Below are positions 14,193-22,262 of a stretch of DNA of 32,861 nucleotides, piece by piece. The notes below the pieces were generated by a model that was not told the origin of the DNA, did not search any database, and was given only the letters and a program-made list of their open reading frames with translations. Numbering within the stretch: position 1 is the first letter of the stretch; each line of letters starts with the position of its first letter. The stretch spans positions 1 through 32,861 of the forward strand of contig CAKPLQ010000014.1 in assembly GCA_934167685.1 (NCBI GenBank). Direction: 5' to 3'. The DNA comes from an uncultured Clostridia bacterium (lineage in GTDB: Bacteria; Bacillota; Clostridia; TANB77; CAG-508). The translations under genes were made by a program, and so were the position numbers.

Positions 14193-15146
14193 TTATTTTC
14201 CAATTAGAGTTGTAGAAATTCTTCTATCGGAAAATTCCTTCGCAAAATGAATACCGTCTTGGTCATATTCTTTACTCTCGTAACTAGTAAAACCAACGAT
14301 ATTCAATTTTGAAAAGTCGTCTACAACGAAAACACTATTGATAGGGTCTTCTTCATCTGAGCCTTCTTTAGCGTATTTCTTGTACTCGGCATGTGAAGCT
14401 GAGCCGTGTTCTGCCTCTTCGTGCATTTTTTTGCTCCGAAGCTGAACTTCTAATTGACAACCAGGTAATACTTCAGAATACATCTGAATTGTCAAAGTGA
14501 ATTGTAAAGACTGGTAATTGTTGCCCTTTGGTTCTCTAATGAAATCTTTTATGAACTCAATCATAAATGGAATTTCTAATACATATTGAATTATATGTTT
14601 GTCAATTTCATTGATTTCACTGTTTGACCGAACCCAGTCCGAAAAATCCTTACGCATTTTACGGTTTTTAGCAGCAATTATGCCAGAGATTGCATCAAAT
14701 ATAACGTGAATATACTCATCTGCTTTAGCATCAGAGCAGTTATTCAATAGAATACCACGTATTCCAAATCTATCACGTATATTAATTGATGCGTTTTCGG
14801 ATGACTTCCGAAGAATTTTGGTCAACTCGCTTTCGAGTGACTTTCTTCTCGCAAACCAATTGATATCTAAATGGATATCATTGACATCATTCAACCAAAG
14901 AATGATGTACATAATTGTAATTGATATATATATCATTACATTTGTTATTTTAAAGGTTTGTTCCCGAAAACAGTAGCAACCTCTTAAACCATCAATAAAA
15001 GAATCAAATGCTTTTGAATCTTCTATTGAGACTTCCTCGTCTTCTAATATCTTATATAGATTTTTTACAATATCTAATATATTAGAAGATTGGGAAAGTG
15101 CTAGTTGATACTTGTCATGAATAAATTTTAATGTTTCTGGTAACAT
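14193..15146 (-). CDS. RelA/SpoT-domain nucleotidyltransferase with a novel N-terminal domain
   Basis: 317 residues. Residues about 98-258 match the (p)ppGpp synthetase fold: ARRKSLESELTKILRK (Arg101, Lys102, Lys110, ATP contacts), RDRFGIRGIL (Asp125, metal), NNYQSLQFTL (Tyr211), then EVQLRSKKMHEEAEHGSASH (Glu233, Gln235). In the usual GYxSxH motif the His is replaced by Gln. There is no HD hydrolase domain and no TGS/ACT tail, so it is a small alarmone-synthetase-type enzyme. Residues 1-58 are homologous to the whole 58-residue protein encoded upstream; residues 65-85 are strongly hydrophobic. AGGAGGG lies in the 11-base gap between the genes. Codon use is less A/T-biased than in neighbours. 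It could make (p)ppGpp/(p)ppApp or act as a toxSAS-type toxin; the sequence does not decide. Confidence 0.82.
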   Translation of the reverse strand: MLPETLKFIHDKYQLALSQSSNILDIVKNLYKILEDEEVSIEDSKAFDSFIDGLRGCYCFREQTFKITNVMIYISITIMYIILWLNDVNDIHLDINWFARRKSLESELTKILRKSSENASINIRDRFGIRGILLNNCSDAKADEYIHVIFDAISGIIAAKNRKMRKDFSDWVRSNSEINEIDKHIIQYVLEIPFMIEFIKDFIREPKGNNYQSLQFTLTIQMYSEVLPGCQLEVQLRSKKMHEEAEHGSASHAEYKKYAKEGSDEEDPINSVFVVDDFSKLNIVGFTSYESKEYDQDGIHFAKEFSDRRISTTLIGK

Positions 15147-15157
15147 AAGGTGCCCTC

Positions 15158-15334
15158 CTATGGCTTAAATTTCAAGTTATCAACAAAAAACTTAAAAAGT
15201 TCTTCGTCTTCTGGTTCAACCGTTTTATCTTTTAAAATATCATACAATTTTTGTATCACATTTGATATGTTGGTTGATTTTTCTACAGCTTCTGCATAGC
15301 TCCGTCTAATTAGAGATAATGTTGCTTGTGTCAT
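15158..15334 (-). CDS. 58-residue protein homologous to the N-domain of the adjacent RelA/SpoT-like protein
   Basis: The frame opens at 15367, but GGGAGG lies just before the ATG at 15334 (MTQATLSLIRRSYAEAVEKS), which is the likely start. Aligned from TLSLIRRSYAEAV with TLKFIHDKYQLAL in the downstream protein, about 20 of 50 positions are identical without gaps (for example TNISNVIQKLYDIL against SNILDIVKNLYKIL). It therefore consists of this helical domain alone. The two genes are separated by 11 bases and share one promoter and terminator. Possible roles are antitoxin, regulatory partner by domain pairing, or a leftover of domain duplication. No known family recognised. Confidence 0.75.
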   Translation of the reverse strand: MTQATLSLIRRSYAEAVEKSTNISNVIQKLYDILKDKTVEPEDEELFKFFVDNLKFKP

Positions 15335-15369
15335 AATGTAGCCTCCCTTTCTAAAAATTTTATACAAGT

Positions 15370-15378
15370 ATTATACCA
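15370..15378 (-). promoter_or_regulatory. Extended -10 promoter for the RelA/SpoT-like operon
   Basis: On the minus strand TGGTATAAT is an extended -10 element (TGnTATAAT) 36 bases before the ATG at 15334. No good -35 hexamer is visible, as is common with extended -10 promoters. Confidence 0.6.
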
Positions 15379-15416
15379 CAAATTTCCAGAAAAGTACAGT
15401 AATATTGTTAAAGTAA

Positions 15417-15445
15417 TTGACATAACTGATGAAAAAATATATAAT
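15417..15445 (+). promoter_or_regulatory. Promoter for the U32-rlmN unit
   Basis: TTGACA (15417-15422), 17-base spacer, TATAAT (15440-15445): exact vegetative consensus. It is divergent from the RelA/SpoT-like operon promoter 40 bases away. Confidence 0.88.
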
Positions 15446-15503
15446 ATATGATGTTAAAAAGGTAAAATCGAGTTTATGCCTTGAGAAAGGAAATGAATAA
15501 AAA

Positions 15504-16733
15504 ATGAAAGAAGTAGAATTATTAGCACCAGCAGGTTCATATGAAAAAGCAAAAATAGCATTTTTATATGGAGCAGACGCAGTATATTGTGGGACATCAT
15601 CATTATCATTAAGAACAAGGGCAGACATGCAAGATGATGACTTAGAAAAAACAGTAAAATACGCACATAGTATAGGAAAAAAAGTATATGTAACATTAAA
15701 TATTTTCGCATGGGACGAAAAATATGATGAAATTATAGAAATGGCAAAAAAACTTGAAGAATTAAAGCCAGACGGAATAATAGCAGCAGATGGAGGAGTA
15801 ATAGAAGTATTAAAACAATATGCTCCAAGTGTTGCAATAAATGTAAGCACACAAGCCAATATAGTAAGTTTGCATGATTGTAATTTCTGGCGTAAAAATG
15901 GTGCCAAAAGAATGATAATGGCAAGAGAATTGAACAAAGAACAATTAAGATATATAATGGAAAATAAAACAGAAGATATGGAAATAGAAATATTTATTCA
16001 TGGTGCAATATGTTTTGCATATTCAGGAAGATGCTTCTTAAGTGATTTTTTAACATGCAGAAGTGCCAATTTAGGTGACTGTGCACAAAGTTGCAGATGG
16101 TCATATAAATTGTATGCAGAAGAAAGAAACAATCCAGGTGAATTTATGCCAATTGAAACAAATGAATATGGTACAAGCATATTTTCATCAAAAGATTTAT
16201 GCTTAATAAGAGAACTTCCAGAAATAATAGATATGGGAGTCGATAGTTTAAAAATAGAAGGACGTCTAAAAACAGAATATTATGTAGCAAGCATTGTAAA
16301 TGTTTATAGAAATGCAATTGATGATTATAAAAAAGACCCAACTCATTATGATGCAGAAAAATATATGAAAGAAATTGAAAAAATAAAAACAAGAGAATTA
16401 ACAACATTCTACTTTAATGATAGAAATAACAAAGACATTCAAGAATATGATGGACATCAATATAATGAAAAATATCAATTTGGTGGAAAAGTTGTAGGGT
16501 ATGATGGAGAAAAAGCAATTATAGACATACGTAACAGATTACAAGTAGGCGATACTTTAGAAATATTAGTTCCAAATCAACTTGAAACAGTTCAATTCCA
16601 AATTGATAAATTATGGGACTTTGAAACTAATCAAGAAATGGATGTTGTTAATCCAGGAGTTAAAGACCAAAAAGTAAAAATGATGCTTCCAGTAAAATGT
16701 GAAGAAAACTGGATAATTAGGAGAAAAAAATAA
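15504..16733 (+). CDS. Peptidase U32 family protein (TrhP/YegQ-like tRNA hydroxylation protein)
   Basis: 409 residues. The U32 signature is clear: ELLAPAGSYEKAKIAFLYGA, DAVYCGTSSLSLRTRA, then IEIFIHGAICFAYSGRCFLS, SANLGDCAQSCRWSY (cysteines that probably hold a cluster) and MGVDSLKIEGRLKTEYYVAS. Relatives in B. subtilis (TrhP1/TrhP2, YrrN/YrrO) and E. coli (TrhP/YegQ) are needed for prephenate-dependent 5-hydroxyuridine at tRNA position 34; others (RlhA) modify 23S rRNA. The length suits the larger, YrrO-like type. The C-terminal part is a beta-barrel-like domain (GGKVVGYDGEKAIIDIRNR). The stop overlaps the rlmN start (TAATG), and rlmN is also an RNA-modification gene, so translation is probably coupled. 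Confidence 0.88.
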   Translation: MKEVELLAPAGSYEKAKIAFLYGADAVYCGTSSLSLRTRADMQDDDLEKTVKYAHSIGKKVYVTLNIFAWDEKYDEIIEMAKKLEELKPDGIIAADGGVIEVLKQYAPSVAINVSTQANIVSLHDCNFWRKNGAKRMIMARELNKEQLRYIMENKTEDMEIEIFIHGAICFAYSGRCFLSDFLTCRSANLGDCAQSCRWSYKLYAEERNNPGEFMPIETNEYGTSIFSSKDLCLIRELPEIIDMGVDSLKIEGRLKTEYYVASIVNVYRNAIDDYKKDPTHYDAEKYMKEIEKIKTRELTTFYFNDRNNKDIQEYDGHQYNEKYQFGGKVVGYDGEKAIIDIRNRLQVGDTLEILVPNQLETVQFQIDKLWDFETNQEMDVVNPGVKDQKVKMMLPVKCEENWIIRRKK

Positions 16734-17752
16734 TGAAAAATATAAAAGACTATGATTTGCCAGCATTAAAAGAAGAATTTGTGCAAATGGGAGAAAAGCC
16801 ATTTAGAGCAGAGCAAGTATTTAAATGGTTATATGAAGCCAAAGTTACAAGTTTTGATGAAATGACAAATTTATCATTAGAATTAAGAGAAAAATTAAAA
16901 CAAAATTATGAAATGCATAATTTCAAAATATTGAAGAAACAAGAATCATCAGATGGCACAAAAAAATATTTATTTGATGTGCTTGATGGAAATGCCATAG
17001 AAACAGTATTAATGAGTTACCACCATGGGTACAGCATTTGTGTATCATCACAAATAGGATGTAAAATGGGATGTAAATTCTGTGCATCAACAGGAATTAA
17101 TTTTATTAGAAATTTGACATCTGGAGAGATTGTAGAACAAATTCTTGCAGTAGAAAGAGACAACAATATAAGAATCTCAAATGTAGTATTTATGGGAATT
17201 GGAGAACCACTAAACAATTATAACAATGTAGTAAACGCAATAAGAATAATAAACAATCCAAAAGGAATAAATATTGGAGCAAGACATATAAGTGTTTCAA
17301 CAAGTGGATTAGTACCAGGAATTTATAGGCTTGCAAATGAGAATATTCAATGCACATTATCAATCTCATTACATGCTACAAATAATGAAAAAAGAAGTAG
17401 TATGATGCCTGTAAATAATGCATTTCAAATAGAAGAATTAATGCAAGCTTGTAAAGACTATATAGCCAAAACAAATAGAAGAATATCATTTGAATATGCA
17501 TTAGCAAAAGACAATAATGATAATTTAGAAGATGCAAAAGAATTAGTACATCTTTTAAAAGGAATGTTATGTCATGTAAATTTAATACCAATTAATAAGA
17601 TAGAAAATGGAGCATATACTAAAAGTTCAAATGAAAATATTATGAAATTTAGAGACTATTTAAATGACCATGGAATAGTTGCTACAATTAGGCGAGAATT
17701 AGGTTCAGACATTGATGCAGCTTGTGGGCAGTTAAGAAGAAAAAATTTATAA
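16733..17752 (+). CDS. rlmN: 23S rRNA (A2503-C2)/tRNA (A37-C2) methyltransferase RlmN
   Basis: 339 residues. A radical-SAM enzyme that methylates C2 of A2503 in 23S rRNA and A37 in some tRNAs. The N-terminal helical domain (PFRAEQVFKWLYEAKVTSFD) precedes the radical-SAM triad, GCKMGCKFC (Cys110, 114, 117). FMGIGEPLNNYNNV and TLSISLHATNNEKRSSMMP are family motifs. The C-terminal catalytic Cys331 lies in DIDAACGQL, the residue that together with the CAST Cys supports the methyl-synthase mechanism. The triad and Cys pattern fit RlmN and not the resistance enzyme Cfr. AGGAG lies in the end of the U32 gene and the ATG overlaps that gene's stop by one base. Confidence 0.97.
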   Translation: MKNIKDYDLPALKEEFVQMGEKPFRAEQVFKWLYEAKVTSFDEMTNLSLELREKLKQNYEMHNFKILKKQESSDGTKKYLFDVLDGNAIETVLMSYHHGYSICVSSQIGCKMGCKFCASTGINFIRNLTSGEIVEQILAVERDNNIRISNVVFMGIGEPLNNYNNVVNAIRIINNPKGINIGARHISVSTSGLVPGIYRLANENIQCTLSISLHATNNEKRSSMMPVNNAFQIEELMQACKDYIAKTNRRISFEYALAKDNNDNLEDAKELVHLLKGMLCHVNLIPINKIENGAYTKSSNENIMKFRDYLNDHGIVATIRRELGSDIDAACGQLRRKNL

Positions 17753-17769
17753 CTTGAAGTCTATTTCTA

Positions 17770-17799
17770 TTGACAGAAAAAAACTAAATGTGATATAAC
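17770..17799 (+). promoter_or_regulatory. Promoter for prpC-prkC
   Basis: TTGACA (17770-17775), 18-base spacer, TATAAC (17794-17799), about 30 bases before the prpC start. Confidence 0.75.
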
Positions 17800-17828
17800 T
17801 AACACAAAGAAAGATACGAGGTGAAACG

Positions 17829-18563
17829 ATGATAATAGCTTATGCAAAGTCAGATATAGGAAAAGCTAGAGAAATGAATCAAGATGCATATTATATATCA
17901 GATTCGTCGAGTGAAATCAAACTATATTTATTAGCAGACGGCATGGGGGGATACAAAGGCGGAGAAATTGCAAGCAGATTAGCAATAAATTGTGCTAAAA
18001 GTTACATAGAAAGCAATTTTAAAGAGACTGCAAAAGATAAACAGAGTTTAATACAGCTAATAGCAAGTAGTATGGAATATGCGAATATGGTAGTATACGA
18101 AAAGTCAAAAGAAGATAAAGAACTTGAAGGAATGGGTACTACTTTAGAAGTTTGTTTAATATATAATAATAAGGCATATATTGGTCATATCGGTGATAGT
18201 AGAATATATCGAATTAGAAAAGATTTTATAAGAAAATTAACACAAGACCATAGCTATGTTCAAAAACTAGTAAAAGACGGAACTATAACAAAGGAAGAAG
18301 CGGAAAAACATCCAAAGAAAAATATGTTGATGAAAGCACTTGGATGTAATGCATTTGTTGAGCCTGATGTATCAGTAAAAGGATTTCTTAGAGATGACAT
18401 TTTACTTATATCATCAGATGGATTGACTAATATGGTAAAACAAGAAGATATTTTCAAAATAGCAAAAGGAAATATAGAAAAAGCACCTATCAGGCTTGTA
18501 GACTTAGCAAATGAAAATGGTGGGTTAGATAACATAACAGTTGTAGTAATAAAAAACATATAA
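17829..18563 (+). CDS. prpC: PP2C-family Ser/Thr phosphatase
   Basis: 244 residues, the usual length of PrpC/Stp. It removes phosphates placed by the partner kinase. The metal-binding motifs are all present: IGKAREMNQDAYY (Asp), LLADGMGGYKGGEIAS (Asp-Gly-Met-Gly-Gly), GMGTTLEV, IGHIGDSRIYRIR, LISSDGLTNMV and GGLDNITVVVI. AAAGATACGAGGTG precedes the ATG. It ends 21 bases before prkC in the order conserved across Firmicutes. Rather than the common rlmN-prpC-prkC-rsgA-rpe string being contiguous, all five are here but with a coiled-coil gene inserted between prkC and rsgA. Confidence 0.95.
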   Translation: MIIAYAKSDIGKAREMNQDAYYISDSSSEIKLYLLADGMGGYKGGEIASRLAINCAKSYIESNFKETAKDKQSLIQLIASSMEYANMVVYEKSKEDKELEGMGTTLEVCLIYNNKAYIGHIGDSRIYRIRKDFIRKLTQDHSYVQKLVKDGTITKEEAEKHPKKNMLMKALGCNAFVEPDVSVKGFLRDDILLISSDGLTNMVKQEDIFKIAKGNIEKAPIRLVDLANENGGLDNITVVVIKNI

Positions 18564-18584
18564 CCTATAAGGAGAGATATAAAA

Positions 18585-20573
18585 ATGGATTTAAAAGGTA
18601 GATTGTTAGGAAATAGATATGAAATTATCGAGAAAATCGGTAGTGGGGGAATGGCAACAGTATATAAAGCTAAATGCCACGTTTTAAATAGATATGTAGC
18701 AATCAAAATCTTGAGAGATGAATTTACAACAGATGAAGAATTTATAAAAAGATTTGAAGTAGAAGCACAATCAGCAGCAAGTATAACACATCCTAATATA
18801 GTTTCTGTATATGATGTAGGCGCTGATGGAAATTTATATTATATAGTAATGGAATTAATAAAAGGCAAAACATTAAAAGAAATAATTATAGAAGAAAAAG
18901 GACCACTTCCATGGAAATGGTCAGTAAATATAGCTGGTCAAATTGCATCTGCACTAGAAACAGCACACAAAAATCACATAATACATAGAGACATAAAACC
19001 ACATAACATAATTATTACAGAAGAGGGCGTTGCAAAAGTAACAGATTTTGGAATAGCAAAAGCAGTTTCAAATTCAACAATTACAGCATTTGGAACAACA
19101 ATTGGTTCAGTGCATTATTTTTCTCCAGAACATGCACGTGGAGGATACACAGATGAAAAATCTGATTTATACTCTTTAGGTGTTGTAATGTATGAAATGC
19201 TTACAGGAAAAGTACCTTTTGATGCAGATACAGCGGTTTCTGTTGCTTTAAAACATATGCAAGAAGAACCAACTCCTCCAATTGAGGTGAATTCTAAGAT
19301 TCCATCAGCTGTTAATGATATAATAATGAAAGCTTTAAGAAAGGATACGAATTTACGTTACCAAAATGCAACAGCTATGTTAATGGATTTAAGAAGGGCA
19401 TTAAAAGAACCAAATGGTGATTTTGTAGACAATAATGATTATCAAAATGATTTTCCAACACAAAGAATTTCTACAATTGGATTAGAAGAAGAAAGCAGAA
19501 ATCAAAAAACAGAAAATAGCAAAAATAAAAAGAAACCAAATAAATTTGTAGAATTTGTAAAAAATCATAAAGTATTATCATCAATAATAGGATTAATATT
19601 ATTATTTATTATCACAATTGGCTTAACTATAGGAATTTCAAATGCTACAAGACCTAAAGACGTTGAAATTCCAAACTTGGTTGGTAAAACTGTTGATGAA
19701 GTAAAAGATATATTAAAACAAAATAAATTAAATTATGTTGAAGAAAGCCAGGAATATAATACAGAAGTTCCAGAAGGACAAATAATATCACAAAATCCAC
19801 CATATGTTCAAGGTAGAAGAATAAAAGAGAATACGGATGTAAAAGTTGTGGTAAGTAAAGGAACTGAAACAACTACAGTACCAAAATTAAAAGGCTTAAC
19901 AAAAGAAGAAGCTGAAGATGCTGCAGATGAGGCAAAAATAAAATTAGATTTTCAAGATGAAATAAGTAAAACAGTTGAAGCTGGAGTTATTATAAAACAA
20001 GAAAAAGCAGAAGGCGAAACTGTAAATGCAGGTGATACTATTAAAGTTTATATTAGTATTGGTACAGGTATAAAACAAGTTAATGTTGTATCAGTTGTTG
20101 GGCAAGATGAAGAAACAGCTAAGAAAACATTACAAGACTTAGGCTTGGTTGTAGAAAAAGTAAATTATAGCAAGGATAAATCTCAAACGAATGGCGTAGT
20201 TTTAGAACAAAGCATAAGTGCTAATACAGAGGTCGATGAGGGGACTAAGATAACTCTAACTGTTAATAAATATGATGAAGATAAAGATTGTACGGTAAAT
20301 GTTAATGTAGCTTCAATGACAGGATATTCTAAAAAGACTGATGAAGATGGAAAAGAATTAGAACCAGAGCAAGTTAATGTGTCTGTATATGTGGATGACA
20401 AAGAATATAATACAAAACCAACAAAAAGAAATAAAGAGGATTATTCAACTACTGTAAAAGCAGCAGGAACTGTAAGTATTAAAGTTGTTGTAAAAGATTC
20501 AACAGGTAAGACACTAGCATCTGATACAAAATCAGTTAATTTAAATAATGCAACTTCAGTAGATTTTAAATAA
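18585..20573 (+). CDS. prkC: PASTA-domain Ser/Thr protein kinase
   Basis: 662 residues. The cytoplasmic Hanks-type kinase domain covers about 10-272: glycine loop IGSGGMATVYKAK, Lys41 in YVAIKIL, catalytic HRDIKPHN (134-141), DFG at 154-156, the activation loop with several Thr, and a GSVHYFSPEHA P+1 loop. A basic juxtamembrane stretch is followed by one membrane helix (about 330-352). Three extracellular PASTA domains follow (about 358-426, 427-495, 496-568), which bind muropeptides in homologues and trigger spore germination and cell-wall responses. A further ~95-residue C-terminal domain, Thr/Lys-rich and beta-like (NVASMTGYSKKTDEDGKE), ends the protein. GGAGAG precedes the ATG. Partner of PrpC. 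Confidence 0.96.
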   Translation: MDLKGRLLGNRYEIIEKIGSGGMATVYKAKCHVLNRYVAIKILRDEFTTDEEFIKRFEVEAQSAASITHPNIVSVYDVGADGNLYYIVMELIKGKTLKEIIIEEKGPLPWKWSVNIAGQIASALETAHKNHIIHRDIKPHNIIITEEGVAKVTDFGIAKAVSNSTITAFGTTIGSVHYFSPEHARGGYTDEKSDLYSLGVVMYEMLTGKVPFDADTAVSVALKHMQEEPTPPIEVNSKIPSAVNDIIMKALRKDTNLRYQNATAMLMDLRRALKEPNGDFVDNNDYQNDFPTQRISTIGLEEESRNQKTENSKNKKKPNKFVEFVKNHKVLSSIIGLILLFIITIGLTIGISNATRPKDVEIPNLVGKTVDEVKDILKQNKLNYVEESQEYNTEVPEGQIISQNPPYVQGRRIKENTDVKVVVSKGTETTTVPKLKGLTKEEAEDAADEAKIKLDFQDEISKTVEAGVIIKQEKAEGETVNAGDTIKVYISIGTGIKQVNVVSVVGQDEETAKKTLQDLGLVVEKVNYSKDKSQTNGVVLEQSISANTEVDEGTKITLTVNKYDEDKDCTVNVNVASMTGYSKKTDEDGKELEPEQVNVSVYVDDKEYNTKPTKRNKEDYSTTVKAAGTVSIKVVVKDSTGKTLASDTKSVNLNNATSVDFK

Positions 20574-20581
20574 AATATAAG

Positions 20582-20621
20582 CCCTATACAAAGGTTAAGA
20601 ACCAATGTATAGGGTATTTTT
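20582..20621 (+). terminator. Intrinsic terminator after prkC
   Basis: CCCTATACA (20582-20590) pairs with TGTATAGGG (20606-20614), with an inner GGTT/AACC stem, followed by TATTTTTAT. Confidence 0.82.
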
Positions 20622-20647
20622 ATGAAATTGAAAAGAATTAATTAATT

Positions 20648-21085
20648 TTATAGTGCAACACGTGGTGCTAAACTATCTAATCTGTTTTCAATTTCATCAA
20701 ATCTTTTTTCAATTTTATTAAAATCACTTTTTAATTCAAATAGAAGTTTGTCAAATCTATAATTCAAGTTATGTAATAAGTAAGAATGTTCGTCTAAGGT
20801 TTTAGAATGTTGTTCTAGTAATTCAGTATGTTTTGCTAAAGTCTTAGAATGTTGTTCTAGTAATTCAGTATGTTTTGCTAAAGTCTTAGAATGTTGCTCT
20901 AGTAATACAGTATGTTTTGCTAATATTTTATCATGCTCTTCTAATTTGGCAAAAACAGCATCGAATTTTTTATCATGTTCTTCAAGTTTTGCTTCTACTC
21001 TTTGAAGTTTTTCATCAATTGAATCAATCTTATCAATTTTTGAAAGTTTTTCTAAAATCAAATCAAACTTATCATTAATATCCAT
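20648..21085 (-). CDS. Coiled-coil protein with a 14-residue tandem repeat
   Basis: 145 residues, not assigned to a family. The whole protein reads as one long amphipathic coiled coil. The middle is built of LAKHTELLEQHSKT-type repeats, two heptads each, three copies nearly identical and one diverged (FAKLEEHDKI), flanked by related EEHDKKFDAV and a C-terminal FNKIEKRFDEIENRLDSLAP segment. The repeats correspond to 42-bp tandem DNA repeats. There is no signal peptide or membrane helix, so it is probably cytoplasmic. The overall look (IDKIDSIDEKLQRVEAKLE) resembles short coiled-coil proteins common in gut Clostridia and phage-derived loci. AGGAGGTG precedes the ATG. It interrupts the usual prkC-rsgA neighbourhood on the opposite strand. 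Confidence 0.75.
   Translation of the reverse strand: MDINDKFDLILEKLSKIDKIDSIDEKLQRVEAKLEEHDKKFDAVFAKLEEHDKILAKHTVLLEQHSKTLAKHTELLEQHSKTLAKHTELLEQHSKTLDEHSYLLHNLNYRFDKLLFELKSDFNKIEKRFDEIENRLDSLAPRVAL
20799..20924. repeat. Three tandem 42-bp repeats inside the coiled-coil gene
   Basis: Copies at 20799-20840, 20841-20882 and 20883-20924 differ at only a few bases. 42 bp equals 14 codons, so copy-number change would keep the frame and simply lengthen or shorten the coil. A fourth, degenerate copy follows. Confidence 0.9.
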
Positions 21086-21179
21086 AATATCACCTCCTGT
21101 TCATTTGAAGAGTTAGTGCAAGTGCACTACAGTAGATAAAAATAAAATTGATTAAAATAAATTGAAAAAATACAATATA

Positions 21180-21209
21180 AGTATACAGCCAAGTAGATTA
21201 AAAAGTCAA
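21180..21209 (-). promoter_or_regulatory. Promoter for the coiled-coil gene
   Basis: On the minus strand TTGACT (21204-21209), 18-base spacer, TATACT (21180-21185). A short inverted repeat (AGTGC/GCACT, around 21116-21129) sits in the leader. The rest of the gap to rsgA (21210-21358) holds no feature I can name. Confidence 0.65.
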
Positions 21210-21358
21210 GAGGAAATATTGTTTTTTTGAAAAAAGTATGCTATATTTATTACAGTTCTTAGATTATAAAAAGGATATGCTTATAAATTAATAATATATT
21301 GTTTTTTATACATTGGTGTCGCAACACATATAAAAAGTAAAAATAAGAAAGGAAAAAT

Positions 21359-22234
21359 ATGCAAGGAATTATAATAGGAAATATATCAAATACATATAAA
21401 ATAGAAACAACAGAAGGAATATATATAGCTTATGCAAGGGGAAAATTTAAAAATCAAGATATAAAGCCTCTTGTGGGAGATAAAGTAGAGGTAGAAATAA
21501 CAGACCAAGAAAAGAAAGAAGCAATAATAGAAAAAATATTACCAAGAAAAAATGAAATAAAAAGACCTAAAATAGCCAATATAGACCAGATAGTATTTAT
21601 AATATCAACAAAAAATCCAAAGCCGGATTTATTAATGCTAGATAAGCAACTGGCGTATTCGGAGAAGATAGGAATTGAACCAATAATAGTAGTAAATAAA
21701 TGTGATTTAAATGATATATACGAAAATATAAGAAAATTATATACGTCAATAGGTTATGCAGTAATAGTAACAAGTGCAAAACAAAACATAGGAATATATG
21801 AATTAAAGAAAAATTTACAAAATAAAATAAGCGTTTTTTCAGGTAATTCTGGAGTTGGAAAATCAAGCATAATAAATGCATTATTTAGTAAAGAGAAAAC
21901 TCAAGAGGGGGAGATAAGCAAAAAAAACAAGAAAGGAAAAAACACAACAACTGATACCAAACTATATCAGCTAGAAGAAAATACTTATATCGCAGATACT
22001 CCAGGATTTTCAAGTTTTGAAATAAGTGAGATTGAAAGTACAAAACTAGATAAATGTTTTAGAGAATTTTTGCCAGAAATGGATAAATGTGAATTTGTGG
22101 GATGTACTCACATAAAAGAGGAGAATTGTGGGGTAAAAAAAGCGATTCAAGATGGTGTAATTTCAGAAGAAAGATATGAAAGATATTGCCAAATGTATAA
22201 TGAACTAAAGGAAAAAGAAAAATACAGGTGGTAA
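21359..22234 (+). CDS. rsgA: Ribosome small subunit-dependent GTPase A
   Basis: 291 residues. A late 30S assembly factor with a circularly permuted GTPase domain. An N-terminal OB-fold (GIIIGNISNTYKIETTEGIY, about 1-65) comes first. Then G4 NKCD at 113-116 appears before G1 GNSGVGKSS (162-170) and G3 DTPG (213-216), the order diagnostic of this family. The C-terminal zinc site is CEFVGCTH...C (Cys244, Cys249, His251, Cys257). AAGAAAGGA precedes the ATG. It is followed at once by rpe, as in many Firmicutes. Confidence 0.96.
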   Translation: MQGIIIGNISNTYKIETTEGIYIAYARGKFKNQDIKPLVGDKVEVEITDQEKKEAIIEKILPRKNEIKRPKIANIDQIVFIISTKNPKPDLLMLDKQLAYSEKIGIEPIIVVNKCDLNDIYENIRKLYTSIGYAVIVTSAKQNIGIYELKKNLQNKISVFSGNSGVGKSSIINALFSKEKTQEGEISKKNKKGKNTTTDTKLYQLEENTYIADTPGFSSFEISEIESTKLDKCFREFLPEMDKCEFVGCTHIKEENCGVKKAIQDGVISEERYERYCQMYNELKEKEKYRW

Positions 22235-22262
22235 AATATAAATGGAAAAAGGAGGAAAAAAT

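Noticed and set aside
15371..15937. Minus-strand 188-residue ORF overlapping the start of the U32 gene
   Set aside because: It lies antisense to a strongly conserved gene, is rich in Ser/Phe/Ile as expected of an antisense shadow, has no ribosome binding site, and covers the divergent promoters.
18260..18706. Minus-strand 148-residue ORF across the prpC-prkC junction
   Set aside because: It covers two well-supported genes on the other strand and has no start signal or recognisable domain.
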